From NCBI GenBank assembly GCA_018675425.1, contig JABGYD010000025.1, forward strand, positions 1 to 45,422: DNA of 45,422 bases, written 5' to 3'. Both the position numbers and the translations under genes were made by a program. This DNA is from Kordiimonadaceae bacterium (GTDB lineage Bacteria > Pseudomonadota > Alphaproteobacteria > Sphingomonadales > Emcibacteraceae). The notes below the pieces were generated by a model. It ran no database searches. It was not told the origin of the DNA and saw only the letters and a list, made by a program, of their open reading frames with translations. This document shows, in pieces, positions 7,653-17,228 of the stretch (position 1 is its first letter; each line of letters opens with the position of its first letter).

Positions 7653-9704
7653 CTATTTATTTTCTCTAACTAAACTCACAAGAAGGGAAGATGGGGTCCA
7701 CCATCGATTTCCATGTACTTTGGCAAACTTGTTTATTCTTTTGAGAATATAATCCAATCCCAAATGCTCAGCATAGTGAAGTGGACCTCCTTTATAACGG
7801 GGAAACCCAAAGGCGCTAGTATAGACCACATCCACATCGCTAGCCCTTATAGCTATTCCCTCTTCAACAATTTTAAATCCCTCATTGATGAGAGAAAAAA
7901 GACATCTTTCTTCAATTTCTTTTGGAGTAATTTTTCGGCGTTTAATCCCATACTCTTCTGCATATTTTTGAGTAAGGGCTTCTACTTCTGGATTTAGAGT
8001 TTTTTCTTTTCCATTATAACAATAAAACCCAGCATTTGTTTTTTGCCCCTTACTTCCTGATGCAACTAGTGCCTCGTGTATACGAAAAGCCCTTTCGTCA
8101 AAACTTTCTGTGGGTATGTTTTTTCTGGCAAGAACACCAATATCAATTCCAGCTATATCAAGCATTGAAAACATACCCATAGGCATACCAAATTTATAAA
8201 GAACATTATCAATCTGCTCTGGGTCAGCCCCCTCAAGCAGCAGCAATCCTGCTTCACGGCCATAGCAGCTCGACATACGGTTAGCTATGAAACCAGTACA
8301 GACTCCAGATACAACCGTTTTCTTTCCAATTAACTTACCTAATTTAAGTGCAGCTGCTAAAACATCTGTCGAAGTATGTTTAGTTCTTATAATTTCAAGA
8401 AGCGGCATAATGTAAGCCGGGCTAAAAAAGTGAAGACCTATCACATCTTGAGGTTTTGATGTTGTTGAAGCTATTTCATCTAAATCGAGGAATGATGTAT
8501 TGGAAGCCATAACAACATCCTGCTTTGCAAATTTTTGTATTTTTTGGAAAACCTGCTTCTTTATTTCCATATCTTCAAAAACGGCCTCTATAACAAGGTC
8601 TGACAAAGATAAGTCTGAGTATTCCGTGCTTATAGTCAGGTTTTCTGTAGTAAAATTTTTCTGATTTTCACTCAAACGACCTTTCACAAAAAGAGTATTT
8701 ATTATCTCCTCAATATTACTCTTAGCCAGCAAGGCCGTTTTAGCCGATTGTTCTAAAACTAGAACTGGAATACTATTAGTAAGAAAACTTATGGCTATTC
8801 CACACCCCATAGTTCCACCACCAACTATAGCTATTTTTTCTATCTTGCGGATAGATGTGTCTTTTCCTATATCTGGAACTTTAGTTGCCAGTCGTTCAGC
8901 AAAAAATAAGTGCCGCTGGGCCAATGATTCTGGTGATTTCATAAGCTTTTCAAAACACTCTTGTTCAAATTTAACGCCCTCAACAAAAGATTTCTCTGTT
9001 GCTGCCCTAACTGCAGAAATTGCTATATTTGGAGCAAGAAAGCCTCTGGTTCTTTTTAATATTTTTTTTGAAAATTCTTCAAAAATCTCTGGCGAAGCAA
9101 GTAATTCAAGTTCACTTGTTTTTATAAACGGCTTCCCGATGATATCCTTAGCAAATTTAGTAGCAGAAACTAATAAATTATTGTCACAAATTCTATCCAC
9201 GACACCAACTTCAAAAGCCTTGCGAGCTGATATTGGTTTTCCGGAAGTAATCATCTCAAGTGCAGCAGCAACGCCAATTAGGCGTGGTAATCTCTGCGTG
9301 CCACCTGCACCAGGAATAAGACCAAGGTTTACTTCTGGAAGACCTACTTTGGCGCCTTCAATCATTATTCTATAATGACAGCCTAAGGCTAATTCAAAGC
9401 CACCCCCAAGAGCTGTTCCATGGATTGCTGCGATAAGTGGTTTATTTATCTGGTCCATTTTAGCCATCAGATTAGAAAGACTTGGCGACAGTGGTGGTTT
9501 ACCAAACTCTGAAATATCGGCCCCTGCACAAAAGGTTCGGCCTACACAAATAAGAATAATAGCCTTTACGGATGTATCTTTACAAAGCTCCTGAATAGCG
9601 TCAGAAACACCAGACCTAACTACATGCGAAAGAGCATTTACAGGCGGGTTATCAATAGTGACAACTGCAATATTTTCCTTAATTTCTGTTAAAACAATAT
9701 TCAC
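7653..9704 (-). CDS. bifunctional enoyl-CoA hydratase / 3-hydroxyacyl-CoA dehydrogenase
   Basis: A 683-residue fusion in the order hydratase then dehydrogenase. Crotonase domain (about 1-190): GRTFCAGADISEF oxyanion region, GTALGGGFELALGCHYRI with the first catalytic Glu, and GLPEVNLGLIPGAGGTQRLP with the second. NAD-binding dehydrogenase domain (about 295-480): IAIVGGGTMGCGIA (GxGxxG), ASNTSFLDL and GLHFFSPAYIMPLLE with the catalytic His; C-terminal dimerisation domains follow. This is the FadB/FadJ/peroxisomal multifunctional enzyme layout. GTG start after AAAGG. It begins 59 nt after the monooxygenase gene on the same strand, so it is probably cotranscribed and supplies hydration and dehydrogenation steps after ring opening. 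Confidence 0.9.
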   Translation of the reverse strand: MNIVLTEIKENIAVVTIDNPPVNALSHVVRSGVSDAIQELCKDTSVKAIILICVGRTFCAGADISEFGKPPLSPSLSNLMAKMDQINKPLIAAIHGTALGGGFELALGCHYRIMIEGAKVGLPEVNLGLIPGAGGTQRLPRLIGVAAALEMITSGKPISARKAFEVGVVDRICDNNLLVSATKFAKDIIGKPFIKTSELELLASPEIFEEFSKKILKRTRGFLAPNIAISAVRAATEKSFVEGVKFEQECFEKLMKSPESLAQRHLFFAERLATKVPDIGKDTSIRKIEKIAIVGGGTMGCGIAISFLTNSIPVLVLEQSAKTALLAKSNIEEIINTLFVKGRLSENQKNFTTENLTISTEYSDLSLSDLVIEAVFEDMEIKKQVFQKIQKFAKQDVVMASNTSFLDLDEIASTTSKPQDVIGLHFFSPAYIMPLLEIIRTKHTSTDVLAAALKLGKLIGKKTVVSGVCTGFIANRMSSCYGREAGLLLLEGADPEQIDNVLYKFGMPMGMFSMLDIAGIDIGVLARKNIPTESFDERAFRIHEALVASGSKGQKTNAGFYCYNGKEKTLNPEVEALTQKYAEEYGIKRRKITPKEIEERCLFSLINEGFKIVEEGIAIRASDVDVVYTSAFGFPRYKGGPLHYAEHLGLDYILKRINKFAKVHGNRWWTPSSLLVSLVRENK

Positions 9705-9763
9705 TTACATTGGCCTTTATTTAAAACGTAGTCATTAGCCCTAAACTTATGACTATTTTCTAT

Positions 9764-12109
9764 TTATTTATGACGCTTGGGTTTTGATTTTTGCTGCCAT
9801 TCTAATTGCTGTCGCCTTGCTTTCTGTTTTAAGCTATAGGCTTGAGCTTTACCAGTAAGATATTGTTTTTCCCAGTCGCCTTCTTCAAGATTTACACCAT
9901 ACCAGGCTGCAGCTTCACGTGTAAAATTAGGGTTCCATAAATGCGGTCTTCCAATAGCTACAAGATCAGCACGCCTGGTATGAATAATAGTATTTACTTG
10001 TGCCGGTTCAGTAATATTGCCCACCGCCATTGTAGCCACTTTAGGTACATTACGAATAGCATCAGCAAAACCAAGCTGAAACATACGGCCGTAAACTGGC
10101 TTTTGGTCTGAAACCGTTTGTCCTGCGGAAACATCAATAAGGTCAACTCCTGCATTCTTAAAGGCTTCAGCGATATAAAAAGTATCCTCCTCGGTTATAC
10201 CCCCCTCTTTCCAATCACTTGCAGAGATTCTTACCGACATAGGCTTCGTATTAGGCCACTCTTCTCGCATGGCCATGAAGATTGCCAAAGGAAATCGCAT
10301 TCTATTTTTAATAGATCCGCCAAAATCATCAGATCTAATATTGGTTAAAGGCGACAAAAATGAAGCAATCAAGTAACCATGAGCAGCGTGCATTTCAATC
10401 ATATCAAAACCAGCACGGTCAGCACGGACAGTCGCTTGACGAAAATCTGCAATAATTTTTTCCATCTCTGCGCGTCCCAGCTCCTCTGGTATCTTTGATA
10501 TACCCTCAAAATAGGGAAGAGCTGATGCAGATTTTATAGGCCAATTTTTATTCGATTTTTCCATTGGAATATCCATCTTTTCCCAACCAAGCTGGCTTGA
10601 GCCTTTACGACCCGCATGACCCAATTGCATACATATTTTTGTCTCAGTATTTTTATGAACAAAATCAACAATGCCCTTCCAACTCTTTTCTTGCTCATCG
10701 GTCCAGAGGCCCGGACAACCGAGGGTAATACGCGCTTCTGGGGATGGACACGTCATTTCAACATACATCAGCCCCATACCGCCTTTGGCCGCACCGCCAT
10801 AATGTATCAAGTGCCAATCAGTCAAATTACCATTTTCATCAGCAGAATATTGAGCCATCGGTGACATTACCACTCGATTTCGCAACTCCATTTTACCGAG
10901 CTTAAATTTTGTAAACATAGGGGTTGGACGGCTCTCACGATAATCATACCCGCTCTCTTGATAATAACGTTCATACCATGCCGTATCGATTTTTTCTGTA
11001 AATTCAGGATCCCGTAGTATCAAATTATCATATGTAACCGATTTTGATCGACACATGACCACCGCAGCAAATTGCATAAGGTCCATATCCCATGAACGGT
11101 CCATATGTTCAAACCAACTCATGGAAACATCTGCACTATGTTGCAAAATCTGCACTGGGGTTTCACGTTTTGATACATATGCCTTGAAAGCATCTTCAAC
11201 CGATTTTTCACCGTGTTCCAAAACAGAATCTGATAGTGCGATGGCACACTCCATAGCTAATTTTGTTCCTGATCCGATAGAAAAGTGGGCAGATGCTTTT
11301 GCATCCCCAAGAATAGTGATGTTTTTATGATACCAATTATTACAGTATATGCGGGGAAATTGTCGCCACATAGATCGGTTTAGTATAAGATTGTGTCCCT
11401 CAAGTTCATCTGCAAATATAGTCTCAAGCTTATCGGCTGAATCCTGTTCATTACATTTTTCAAACTGCCACCCCTGCCAACACTCATCAGACATTTCAAA
11501 CACCCAGGTCGACATACCTTCCTCATATTGATAAGTATGGGCACAGATGGGGCCATGCTCAGTATCTTTAAAAAAATATGTAAAGTCTTCCACTTTTCGA
11601 GACGAACCCATCCAGGTGAATCGATTAGATTTTGTTGTAATCACAGGATTAAAATAATCGCTATAATGCTCTCGTATTGCAGAGGCAATACCATCACTGG
11701 CCAGAATTATATCTGAAGAAGCAAAGTCCGTTTCAAGTTTTTCAACGTCAACGGACTTTCCGTATGTTAATTTGACACCTAGAGCCTCACACCTGTTTTG
11801 TAGAACTTTTAAAAGGCCTAACCTAGAGCAGCCAGCAAAACCGTTACCGCCACAGCGTACTTCTTCGCCTTTGTAACGGATGATAATATCATCCCAGTAA
11901 GCGAACTCACCACGAATTAATTCGTAAGATTCGGGATCTCGACTTAGAAACTCATCCAACGTATCATCAGAAAAAACAACCCCAAAGCCAAAGGTATCAT
12001 CAGGCTTATTTTTTTCAAAAAGCTCTATATCCCAATCAGGTCTGGCTTTTTTCGTCAGTAAAGCAAAATAAAGGCCTCCTGGCCCACCGCCTATAATACT
12101 GATTTTCAT
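9764..12109 (-). CDS. abmA: 2-aminobenzoyl-CoA monooxygenase/reductase (salicylyl-CoA 5-hydroxylase-like fusion)
   Basis: A 781-residue two-domain flavoprotein. Residues 1 to about 385 are a class A FAD monooxygenase: IIGGGPGGL (6-13) is the Rossmann motif, and GDAKASAHFSIGSGTKLAME the second FAD segment. From about residue 397 it is an old-yellow-enzyme reductase: FTKFKLGKMELRNRVVMSPM, MIEMHAAHGYLIASFLSP with the paired His, and DVSAGQTV. This fusion and length match the 2-aminobenzoyl-CoA monooxygenase/reductase described from Azoarcus evansii; database lines often call it bifunctional salicylyl-CoA 5-hydroxylase/oxidoreductase. It would hydroxylate and then reduce anthranilyl-CoA, removing aromaticity. 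The neighbouring CoA ligase, beta-oxidation-like genes and Rid protein favour the 2-amino substrate over salicylyl-CoA. AGGAAGG ribosome site before the ATG. Divergent from marR. Confidence 0.85.
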   Translation of the reverse strand: MKISIIGGGPGGLYFALLTKKARPDWDIELFEKNKPDDTFGFGVVFSDDTLDEFLSRDPESYELIRGEFAYWDDIIIRYKGEEVRCGGNGFAGCSRLGLLKVLQNRCEALGVKLTYGKSVDVEKLETDFASSDIILASDGIASAIREHYSDYFNPVITTKSNRFTWMGSSRKVEDFTYFFKDTEHGPICAHTYQYEEGMSTWVFEMSDECWQGWQFEKCNEQDSADKLETIFADELEGHNLILNRSMWRQFPRIYCNNWYHKNITILGDAKASAHFSIGSGTKLAMECAIALSDSVLEHGEKSVEDAFKAYVSKRETPVQILQHSADVSMSWFEHMDRSWDMDLMQFAAVVMCRSKSVTYDNLILRDPEFTEKIDTAWYERYYQESGYDYRESRPTPMFTKFKLGKMELRNRVVMSPMAQYSADENGNLTDWHLIHYGGAAKGGMGLMYVEMTCPSPEARITLGCPGLWTDEQEKSWKGIVDFVHKNTETKICMQLGHAGRKGSSQLGWEKMDIPMEKSNKNWPIKSASALPYFEGISKIPEELGRAEMEKIIADFRQATVRADRAGFDMIEMHAAHGYLIASFLSPLTNIRSDDFGGSIKNRMRFPLAIFMAMREEWPNTKPMSVRISASDWKEGGITEEDTFYIAEAFKNAGVDLIDVSAGQTVSDQKPVYGRMFQLGFADAIRNVPKVATMAVGNITEPAQVNTIIHTRRADLVAIGRPHLWNPNFTREAAAWYGVNLEEGDWEKQYLTGKAQAYSLKQKARRQQLEWQQKSKPKRHK

Positions 12110-12158
12110 GTAATATCCTTCCTAAATTGAGATTAAAAATAACCTAACTATAATTATC

Positions 12159-12214
12159 TTATGTGTAAACTAATTTTGCACTCTTGAAGTTTTTCTATTG
12201 AAAGATATAGTGCA
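12159..12214. promoter_or_regulatory. divergent control region between monooxygenase and marR
   Basis: TTATGTGTAAA (12159-12169; reverse TTTACACATAA) resembles the palindrome before the SDR gene (14439-14449). For marR, TTGAAG (12184-12189), a 16-nt spacer and TATAGT (12206-12211) form a candidate promoter. TGCACT (12177-12182) and AGTGCA (12209-12214) are inverted copies flanking it, the second overlapping the -10. Confidence 0.4.
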
Positions 12215-12236
12215 GTAACAAGGGGAGATATATCAA

Positions 12237-12692
12237 GTGCCTAATACAAAATATAGCGAACGACAGCGTGCGTCGCTCAAACTTTGGATTGAATTAATGC
12301 TTTATTCAAACAAACTGGAACAAATTATTGATGATAAACTCCGACATAATTATGGTCAGAATATTTCACGTTTTGACGTCCTTTCCCAGCTGGAAAGAGA
12401 ACCTGAAAAGGGAATAAGCGTAGGTGATCTTGCTGGACGTCTAATTGCTTCAAAGGGAAATATAACAGGGCTTCTCCACCGGATGGGTGAAGACAATTTG
12501 ATAAAGAAAGTAGCAAGGATCGATGATCGACGCAGCACGCTTGTCCACATAACAAAAAAAGGTCAAAATCTTTTTAACGAAATGGCCGAAAACAACGCAA
12601 AATGGGTAGAGCAAACTTTAAAGACCATAGATATTAACCATATGCATGATTTCACAAGTTTTTTAAGTAAAGCAAGAAGTTTACTAGACTAA
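12237..12692 (+). CDS. MarR-family transcriptional regulator
   Basis: A 151-residue protein with the MarR winged helix: FDVLSQLEREPEKGISVGDL, a recognition segment ASKGNITGLLHRMGEDNLI, and the wing IDDRRSTLVHITKKG with the family-typical DxRxxxxxLT pattern. Dimerisation helices flank it. GTG start after GGGGAG. It is divergent from the monooxygenase gene and its stop codon overlaps that of the CoA ligase convergently by a few bases. By analogy with MarR regulators of aromatic-CoA pathways it probably represses the anthranilyl-CoA genes and responds to a CoA thioester, but this is inference. Confidence 0.85.
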   Translation: MPNTKYSERQRASLKLWIELMLYSNKLEQIIDDKLRHNYGQNISRFDVLSQLEREPEKGISVGDLAGRLIASKGNITGLLHRMGEDNLIKKVARIDDRRSTLVHITKKGQNLFNEMAENNAKWVEQTLKTIDINHMHDFTSFLSKARSLLD

Positions 12693-14275
12693 TTTTTTAA
12701 ATCTTTACGAAGAAGTTTTCCAGTCGCAGATTTTGGTAAGCTTTTAATAAATTCAATAGCGCGTGGATATTTATAGGGGGCTATAGTCTCTTTTACAAAT
12801 ACCTGAATATCTTTCGCAAGTTCATCACCAGAATTAAAACCCTCATTAAGAACAATAAACGCTTTTACTATCATGCCTCTATCGGGATCTTTAGTACCCA
12901 CTACAGCACATTCAGCAACCGCATCGTGGGCAATCACTGCCTGTTCCACTTCAGGAGAGGCTATATTGTAGCCTGCAGAGATGATAATATCATCGTCACG
13001 TGCAACGAACCAAAAATAACCATCGGCGTCTTGCTTAAAAATATCTCCGGTCAAATTCCAACCATTAACAACATACTTTTCCTGCTGATCGCCATTAAGG
13101 TAGCGGCATCCTGTAGGACCTTTGACTACTAAGCGCCCGGCGATACCTGCCGGTAATTTTTTATTATTTTTATCCCATACTTCAGCACGATAACCTGGCA
13201 CTACCTTTCCAGTTGAACCAGGACGGATTTCATCCCCAGAGGATGAAATAAAAACATGGATCATTTCGGTCGCACCAATACCATCTATAAGCCTGATACC
13301 CGTGGCTTTATAAAAATCATCTGAAACAGAAACTGGTAAATATTCACCAGCTGAAACGCATGTTTTAAGACTGGTAACATCGCGATCGCCAATCTGATCA
13401 ATCAATATCTTATAGGCAGTCGGCGCGGTGAAAAATGTTGTCACTTTGTATGTTTCAATAGTGTTAAGTATTACATCAGGTCCACCACCATCAAAATAAA
13501 CCACGCTTGCACCAAATCGGGCCGGAAAGACTAATAAGCCGCCCAAACCAAAAGTAAAGGCTAGTGGCGGCGAGCCGCAAAAGACATCTTCTGCAGACGG
13601 ATTGAGAATATATTTAGCAAAACTATCAGCCATGGCTAAAATATCACAATGAAAGTGCATGGTTGCTTTTGGAAGACCTGTCGTCCCAGAAGTAAAAGCT
13701 AGAAGAGCCACATCATTAGAAGCAGTTTTGACAGCCTTAAAATTACCATTTTTATTATCCATTGCGATTAATATGTCGCTAAATGAAACAACATGTTTTG
13801 CCTTACCCACAGAGCTTTTAAGTAAATCTATTGGTAAATCATTTTCAATAATCAAGATGTTAGGTTGACCAACATCAATAATTGAGTCTAATTCTTTTTC
13901 CCTCAGCATAGTCATTGTGGTAATCACAATGCCGCCCGCCTTGAGAACACCGTACCAAAGAGCAGCAAGTATTGGTGTGTTTCCACCACGTAGTAAAACC
14001 CTATTACCTGGTTTTAGGTCCAAGTCCTGCGTAAGTATTTGAGCAATCTGGTTTGCTTTATGATTAAGCTCACTATAAGTCCAGGCTAGATCATTCATGT
14101 ATATTGCGGGGCGATTTTCAAAACCATTATTAAGAAGGGCTTCAGCAGCATTCAAATACTCTTCATAAGGAGGAACATGCTTATCAAAAATAAATTCTGG
14201 CCAGGTGCCTAGTCTAGGCAAACGTTCCGCTGAAAATCTATCAACATGTGCTGTTTTTAAAGGTTTTGTCTCCAT
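12689..14275 (-). CDS. abmG: 2-aminobenzoate/benzoate-CoA ligase family protein
   Basis: A 528-residue ANL-superfamily acyl-CoA synthetase. Seen: the P-loop LLAFTSGTTGLPKATMHFH (about 191-209), the hinge segment DGIGATEMIHVFISSSGDE, which resembles the GATEMLHIF motif of benzoate-CoA ligases, then AGYNIASPEVE and the catalytic lysine segment LPKSATGKLLRKDL at the C-terminus. It would activate anthranilate (or a related aromatic acid) with ATP and CoA, the entry step of the cluster. I chose the ATG at 14275 with AGGGTG just upstream; a GTG two codons earlier is also possible. It is divergent from the SDR operon. Confidence 0.85.
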   Translation of the reverse strand: METKPLKTAHVDRFSAERLPRLGTWPEFIFDKHVPPYEEYLNAAEALLNNGFENRPAIYMNDLAWTYSELNHKANQIAQILTQDLDLKPGNRVLLRGGNTPILAALWYGVLKAGGIVITTMTMLREKELDSIIDVGQPNILIIENDLPIDLLKSSVGKAKHVVSFSDILIAMDNKNGNFKAVKTASNDVALLAFTSGTTGLPKATMHFHCDILAMADSFAKYILNPSAEDVFCGSPPLAFTFGLGGLLVFPARFGASVVYFDGGGPDVILNTIETYKVTTFFTAPTAYKILIDQIGDRDVTSLKTCVSAGEYLPVSVSDDFYKATGIRLIDGIGATEMIHVFISSSGDEIRPGSTGKVVPGYRAEVWDKNNKKLPAGIAGRLVVKGPTGCRYLNGDQQEKYVVNGWNLTGDIFKQDADGYFWFVARDDDIIISAGYNIASPEVEQAVIAHDAVAECAVVGTKDPDRGMIVKAFIVLNEGFNSGDELAKDIQVFVKETIAPYKYPRAIEFIKSLPKSATGKLLRKDLKN

Positions 14276-14412
14276 AATCACCCTATATTATTTAATTGTA
14301 AGATCTTTATAAGAAAGTTTATAAAATCATCATATATCTATTTAATACACCTTCTCATATATTATTTAACATTGCAATTTATGTCATATTTAATGAGAAA
14401 AAAATAAATAAC

Positions 14413-14449
14413 TTGCTACAGCGGCCTTCTCTTTTTACTTTACATGTAA
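14413..14449 (+). promoter_or_regulatory. candidate promoter and MarR operator of the SDR operon
   Basis: TTGCTA (14413-14418), a 17-nt spacer and TACTTT (14436-14441). TTACATGTAA (14440-14449) is a perfect 10-bp palindrome overlapping the -10 region. The longer TTTACATGTAA differs at two positions from TTTACACATAA before the monooxygenase gene. The rest of the 195-nt gap 14276-14470 is AT-rich with no other clear element. Confidence 0.45.
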
Positions 14450-14470
14450 TGAACTTAGTAAAGGACCTAC

Positions 14471-15220
14471 ATGTCACTAGTAAATAATCATGCTGTTGTT
14501 ACAGGAGGTGCAACCGGAATTGGGCTCGCCATTACACGAGCCCTGGTCGACGCTGGTGCGATCGTTACCATAATGGGTCGCGATAAAAAGAGGCTTGATA
14601 ACATCGCCAACAAAAGTAATAAAATCAAAGCCATACAAGTTGATATTACCGACGTGGATAGTGTCAATAAAGCCTTTGTAAAAGCATCATTAACAGCACC
14701 CATTACCATCTTAATTAATAATGCAGGGAAAGCATTTTCAGCGCCGTTCCATAAGACAAGTTTTGATGAGTGGGAAAAAATAATTGCAGTGAACCTAACT
14801 GGTATTTACTTGACTATCAGCGCTGTATTAACAGAAGTTAATCAGGCTAAACACGGACGCATCATTAATATTGCAAGTATATCAGGCCTGGATGGGGCTG
14901 CATATACAAGTGCATATAGTGCATCAAAACACGGTGTAATTGGTTTGATGAAATCACTTGCGTGTGAACTATCTAAAGTAAACACCACTATAAATTCGAT
15001 ATGTCCAGCTTTCGTTAATACTGATATTGTAGAGAAAGCAATAATCAATATAATGAATATCACAGGTCGTAGCAGAGAGACTGCTCTGCAAAGTATTCTT
15101 GATACGACCGGACAAAGTAAACTAATCGAGCCGGAAGAAGTCGCACTAAAGGTTATAAAATTATGCGCCCCCGAGGCTGATACTATTAATGGTACCTCAA
15201 TCGTCATGGACGGGAAATAA
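14471..15220 (+). CDS. short-chain dehydrogenase/reductase
   Basis: A 249-residue classical [11 protein letters not shown] cofactor loop (11-18), NNAG (about 78-81), catalytic Ser in INIASISG, and YSASK with the catalytic Tyr and Lys (about 155-159). The C-terminal MDGK matches the usual DGG end. AAAGGACC precedes the ATG. It is the first gene of a tight plus-strand operon with the hydratase, acyl-CoA dehydrogenase and Rid genes. In the anthranilyl-CoA route it could reduce or oxidise the 5-oxo/5-hydroxy position of the dearomatised ring; that assignment is inference from context. Confidence 0.85.
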   Translation: MSLVNNHAVVTGGATGIGLAITRALVDAGAIVTIMGRDKKRLDNIANKSNKIKAIQVDITDVDSVNKAFVKASLTAPITILINNAGKAFSAPFHKTSFDEWEKIIAVNLTGIYLTISAVLTEVNQAKHGRIINIASISGLDGAAYTSAYSASKHGVIGLMKSLACELSKVNTTINSICPAFVNTDIVEKAIINIMNITGRSRETALQSILDTTGQSKLIEPEEVALKVIKLCAPEADTINGTSIVMDGK

Positions 15221-15230
15221 CGAGATAGAC

Positions 15231-16040
15231 ATGAACCCAGAAAAATTTAAACCTGAACATTTTAAGTGGTCATACTGCGATGGTATTGCAACCATTTGTC
15301 TTGATCGCCCCAAACGAAAAAACCCATTAACCTTCGAGAGTTATGCTGAGCTACGTGATTGCTTCAGAGACCTTGTCTATACCAAGAATGTCAAAGTAGT
15401 AGTTTTTGCGCCAAACGGTGGAAATTTCTCATCGGGCGGTGACGTTCATGACATCATCGGTCCCTTAGTTAATATGGAAATGACAGAATTACTTGATTTC
15501 ACTCGTATGACTGGCGATTTAATCAAAGCAATTCGCTCTTGCCCTCAACCTGTTATCGCTGCGGTTGAAGGAATATCTGTAGGCGCAGGAGCAATTATCC
15601 CTATGGCTTGTGATCTTAGAGTGGGAACGCCAGATTGCAAAACAGCTTTCCTATTTAACAAAGTAGGGCTCGCTGGTTGCGATATGGGGGCATGTGCAAT
15701 CCTTCCTAGAATTATTGGTCAGGGTAGGGCATCAGAATTACTCTTTCTTGGCCGCACTATGTCCGGTGAAGAGGGTGAAAAATGGGGATACTTTAATAGC
15801 CTAGCTAATTCAAAAGAATTGATGAATACGGCTATGAAATATGCCCAAAAAATTGCAAATGGTCCAACCTTCGCAAATAGCATCACAAAAAATCAACTAA
15901 ACTATGAATGGAATATGGGCCTTGATGCGGCGATTGAATCTGAGGCACAGGCACAGGCTATTTGCATGCAAACAAAGGATTTCGAGCGTGCCTATACTGC
16001 ATTTATCAATAAAGAAAAACCAAAATTTGAGGGCAACTAA
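15231..16040 (+). CDS. enoyl-CoA hydratase/isomerase family protein
   Basis: 269 residues of the crotonase fold: [18 protein letters not shown] (first oxyanion region), [21 protein letters not shown], then [21 protein letters not shown]. In the first site the usual GGG-x-E is GAG-x-I, and the second has G-x-D near the position of the second Glu, so the catalytic acids differ from standard hydratases. It may hydrolyse or isomerise a cyclic CoA ester; some ring-opening enzymes are crotonases. I preferred the ATG at 15231 over 15189, which would overlap the SDR gene by about 30 nt. It overlaps the acyl-CoA dehydrogenase start by one base. Confidence 0.85.
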   Translation: MNPEKFKPEHFKWSYCDGIATICLDRPKRKNPLTFESYAELRDCFRDLVYTKNVKVVVFAPNGGNFSSGGDVHDIIGPLVNMEMTELLDFTRMTGDLIKAIRSCPQPVIAAVEGISVGAGAIIPMACDLRVGTPDCKTAFLFNKVGLAGCDMGACAILPRIIGQGRASELLFLGRTMSGEEGEKWGYFNSLANSKELMNTAMKYAQKIANGPTFANSITKNQLNYEWNMGLDAAIESEAQAQAICMQTKDFERAYTAFINKEKPKFEGN

Positions 16041-17227
16041 TGACAAAAATTATTGTCGACAAAACTTATCTGGAATGGCCTTTCTTTGAAGAACACCACC
16101 GCACTCTAGCAGTTAATATTGACCTTTGGTGTCAGGCTAATCTCACAAATACACATAACCATTTAGATATTGATAAAGCCTGCAAAGATCTAGTTAGCAA
16201 ACTTGCTGATGGTGGATGGCTTCGATATGTTGTTCCAAAGGCTTACGGCGGTATATTTGACGATATTGATGTACGATCCTTATGTTTGATCCGAGAAACG
16301 CTGGCACGTTATGACGGCCTAGCTGATTTTGTATTTGCCATGCAAGGTTTAGGTAGCGGAACTATAACCCTTTTTGGTAGTACAAAAGTAAAGGAAGAAT
16401 ATCTTAGGGATGTTGCTACAGGTAAAAAAATAGCTGCATTTGCTCTGACAGAACTAGAAAGCGGTTCTGATGTAGCTAATATGACATCAGCAGCAAAAAA
16501 TATGGGTGATTATTATTTAGTCAATGGAACTAAGACTTATATTTCTAACGGGGGGATCGCTGATTATTATGTCCTCTTTGTTCGCACAGGCGAAGCTGCC
16601 GGAGCAAAAGGTCTTTCAGCGATGGTCTTAGATGCTAATACAAAAGGACTTAAAATCACAGAGCGGATTGAAGTGATAGCGCCCCATCCTTTAGCTACCA
16701 TCAAATTTGATAATTGTAAAATCCCCAAAGAAAAATTACTTGGTCCGGCGGGGTCGGGTTTCAAAGCATCGATGGCAACACTTGATATATTTCGCTCCAC
16801 TGTTGGTGCAGCAGCACTAGGTTTTGCTCGTCGGGCCCTATCAGACGCCGTCGCACGAACACAAGACCGGCACCTTTTTGGTGCTCCATTAAATGAACTT
16901 CAACTGGTGCAAGGGATGCTCGCCGAAAGCGCGGTGGACGTGGATACTAGCGCACTTCTTATATATAGAGCTGCTTGGACTAGTGATACTAAAGAACGGC
17001 GAGTGACCCGCGAAGCGGCGATGGCTAAAATGCACGCAACAGAAACAGCACAAACTGTAATTGATAAAGCCATGCAAATATTTGGTGGTATGGGAGTAGT
17101 AAAAGGGATCAAGGTCGAAGAACTGTACCGGGAAGTTAGGGCACTTCGTATTTATGAGGGTGCTACAGAAGTCCAAAAGGTCATCATTGCCAAACAACTT
17201 CTTAAAACACATAAGGATTTGAATTAA
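16040..17227 (+). CDS. acyl-CoA dehydrogenase
   Basis: A 395-residue flavoprotein of the acyl-CoA dehydrogenase family. Seen: AFALTELESGSDVANMTSAA (FAD/substrate loop), YLVNGTKTYISNGGIADYYV, the middle beta-domain to about residue 230, LFGAPLNELQLVQGMLAE, QIFGGMGVVKG and, near the C-terminus, LRIYEGATEVQ with the catalytic-base glutamate at the usual site. Its start overlaps the hydratase stop (TAATG), so the two are translationally coupled. It probably catalyses an alpha,beta-desaturation in the breakdown of the dearomatised anthranilyl-CoA ring. Confidence 0.88.
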   Translation: MTKIIVDKTYLEWPFFEEHHRTLAVNIDLWCQANLTNTHNHLDIDKACKDLVSKLADGGWLRYVVPKAYGGIFDDIDVRSLCLIRETLARYDGLADFVFAMQGLGSGTITLFGSTKVKEEYLRDVATGKKIAAFALTELESGSDVANMTSAAKNMGDYYLVNGTKTYISNGGIADYYVLFVRTGEAAGAKGLSAMVLDANTKGLKITERIEVIAPHPLATIKFDNCKIPKEKLLGPAGSGFKASMATLDIFRSTVGAAALGFARRALSDAVARTQDRHLFGAPLNELQLVQGMLAESAVDVDTSALLIYRAAWTSDTKERRVTREAAMAKMHATETAQTVIDKAMQIFGGMGVVKGIKVEELYREVRALRIYEGATEVQKVIIAKQLLKTHKDLN

Positions 17228-17228
17228 T

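Noticed and set aside
8791-9375. 194-codon plus-strand ORF
   Set aside because: It is antisense to the hydratase/dehydrogenase fusion, whose family motifs are clear; no ribosome site or domain supports it.
9730-9754. AGTCAT / ATGACT hairpin between the monooxygenase and hydratase-fusion genes
   Set aside because: Short stem with a 13-nt loop and a poor T-run; it is likely read through within the operon.
14842-15207. 121-codon minus-strand ORF inside the SDR gene
   Set aside because: Composition follows the SDR codons; the plus-strand gene has full catalytic motifs.
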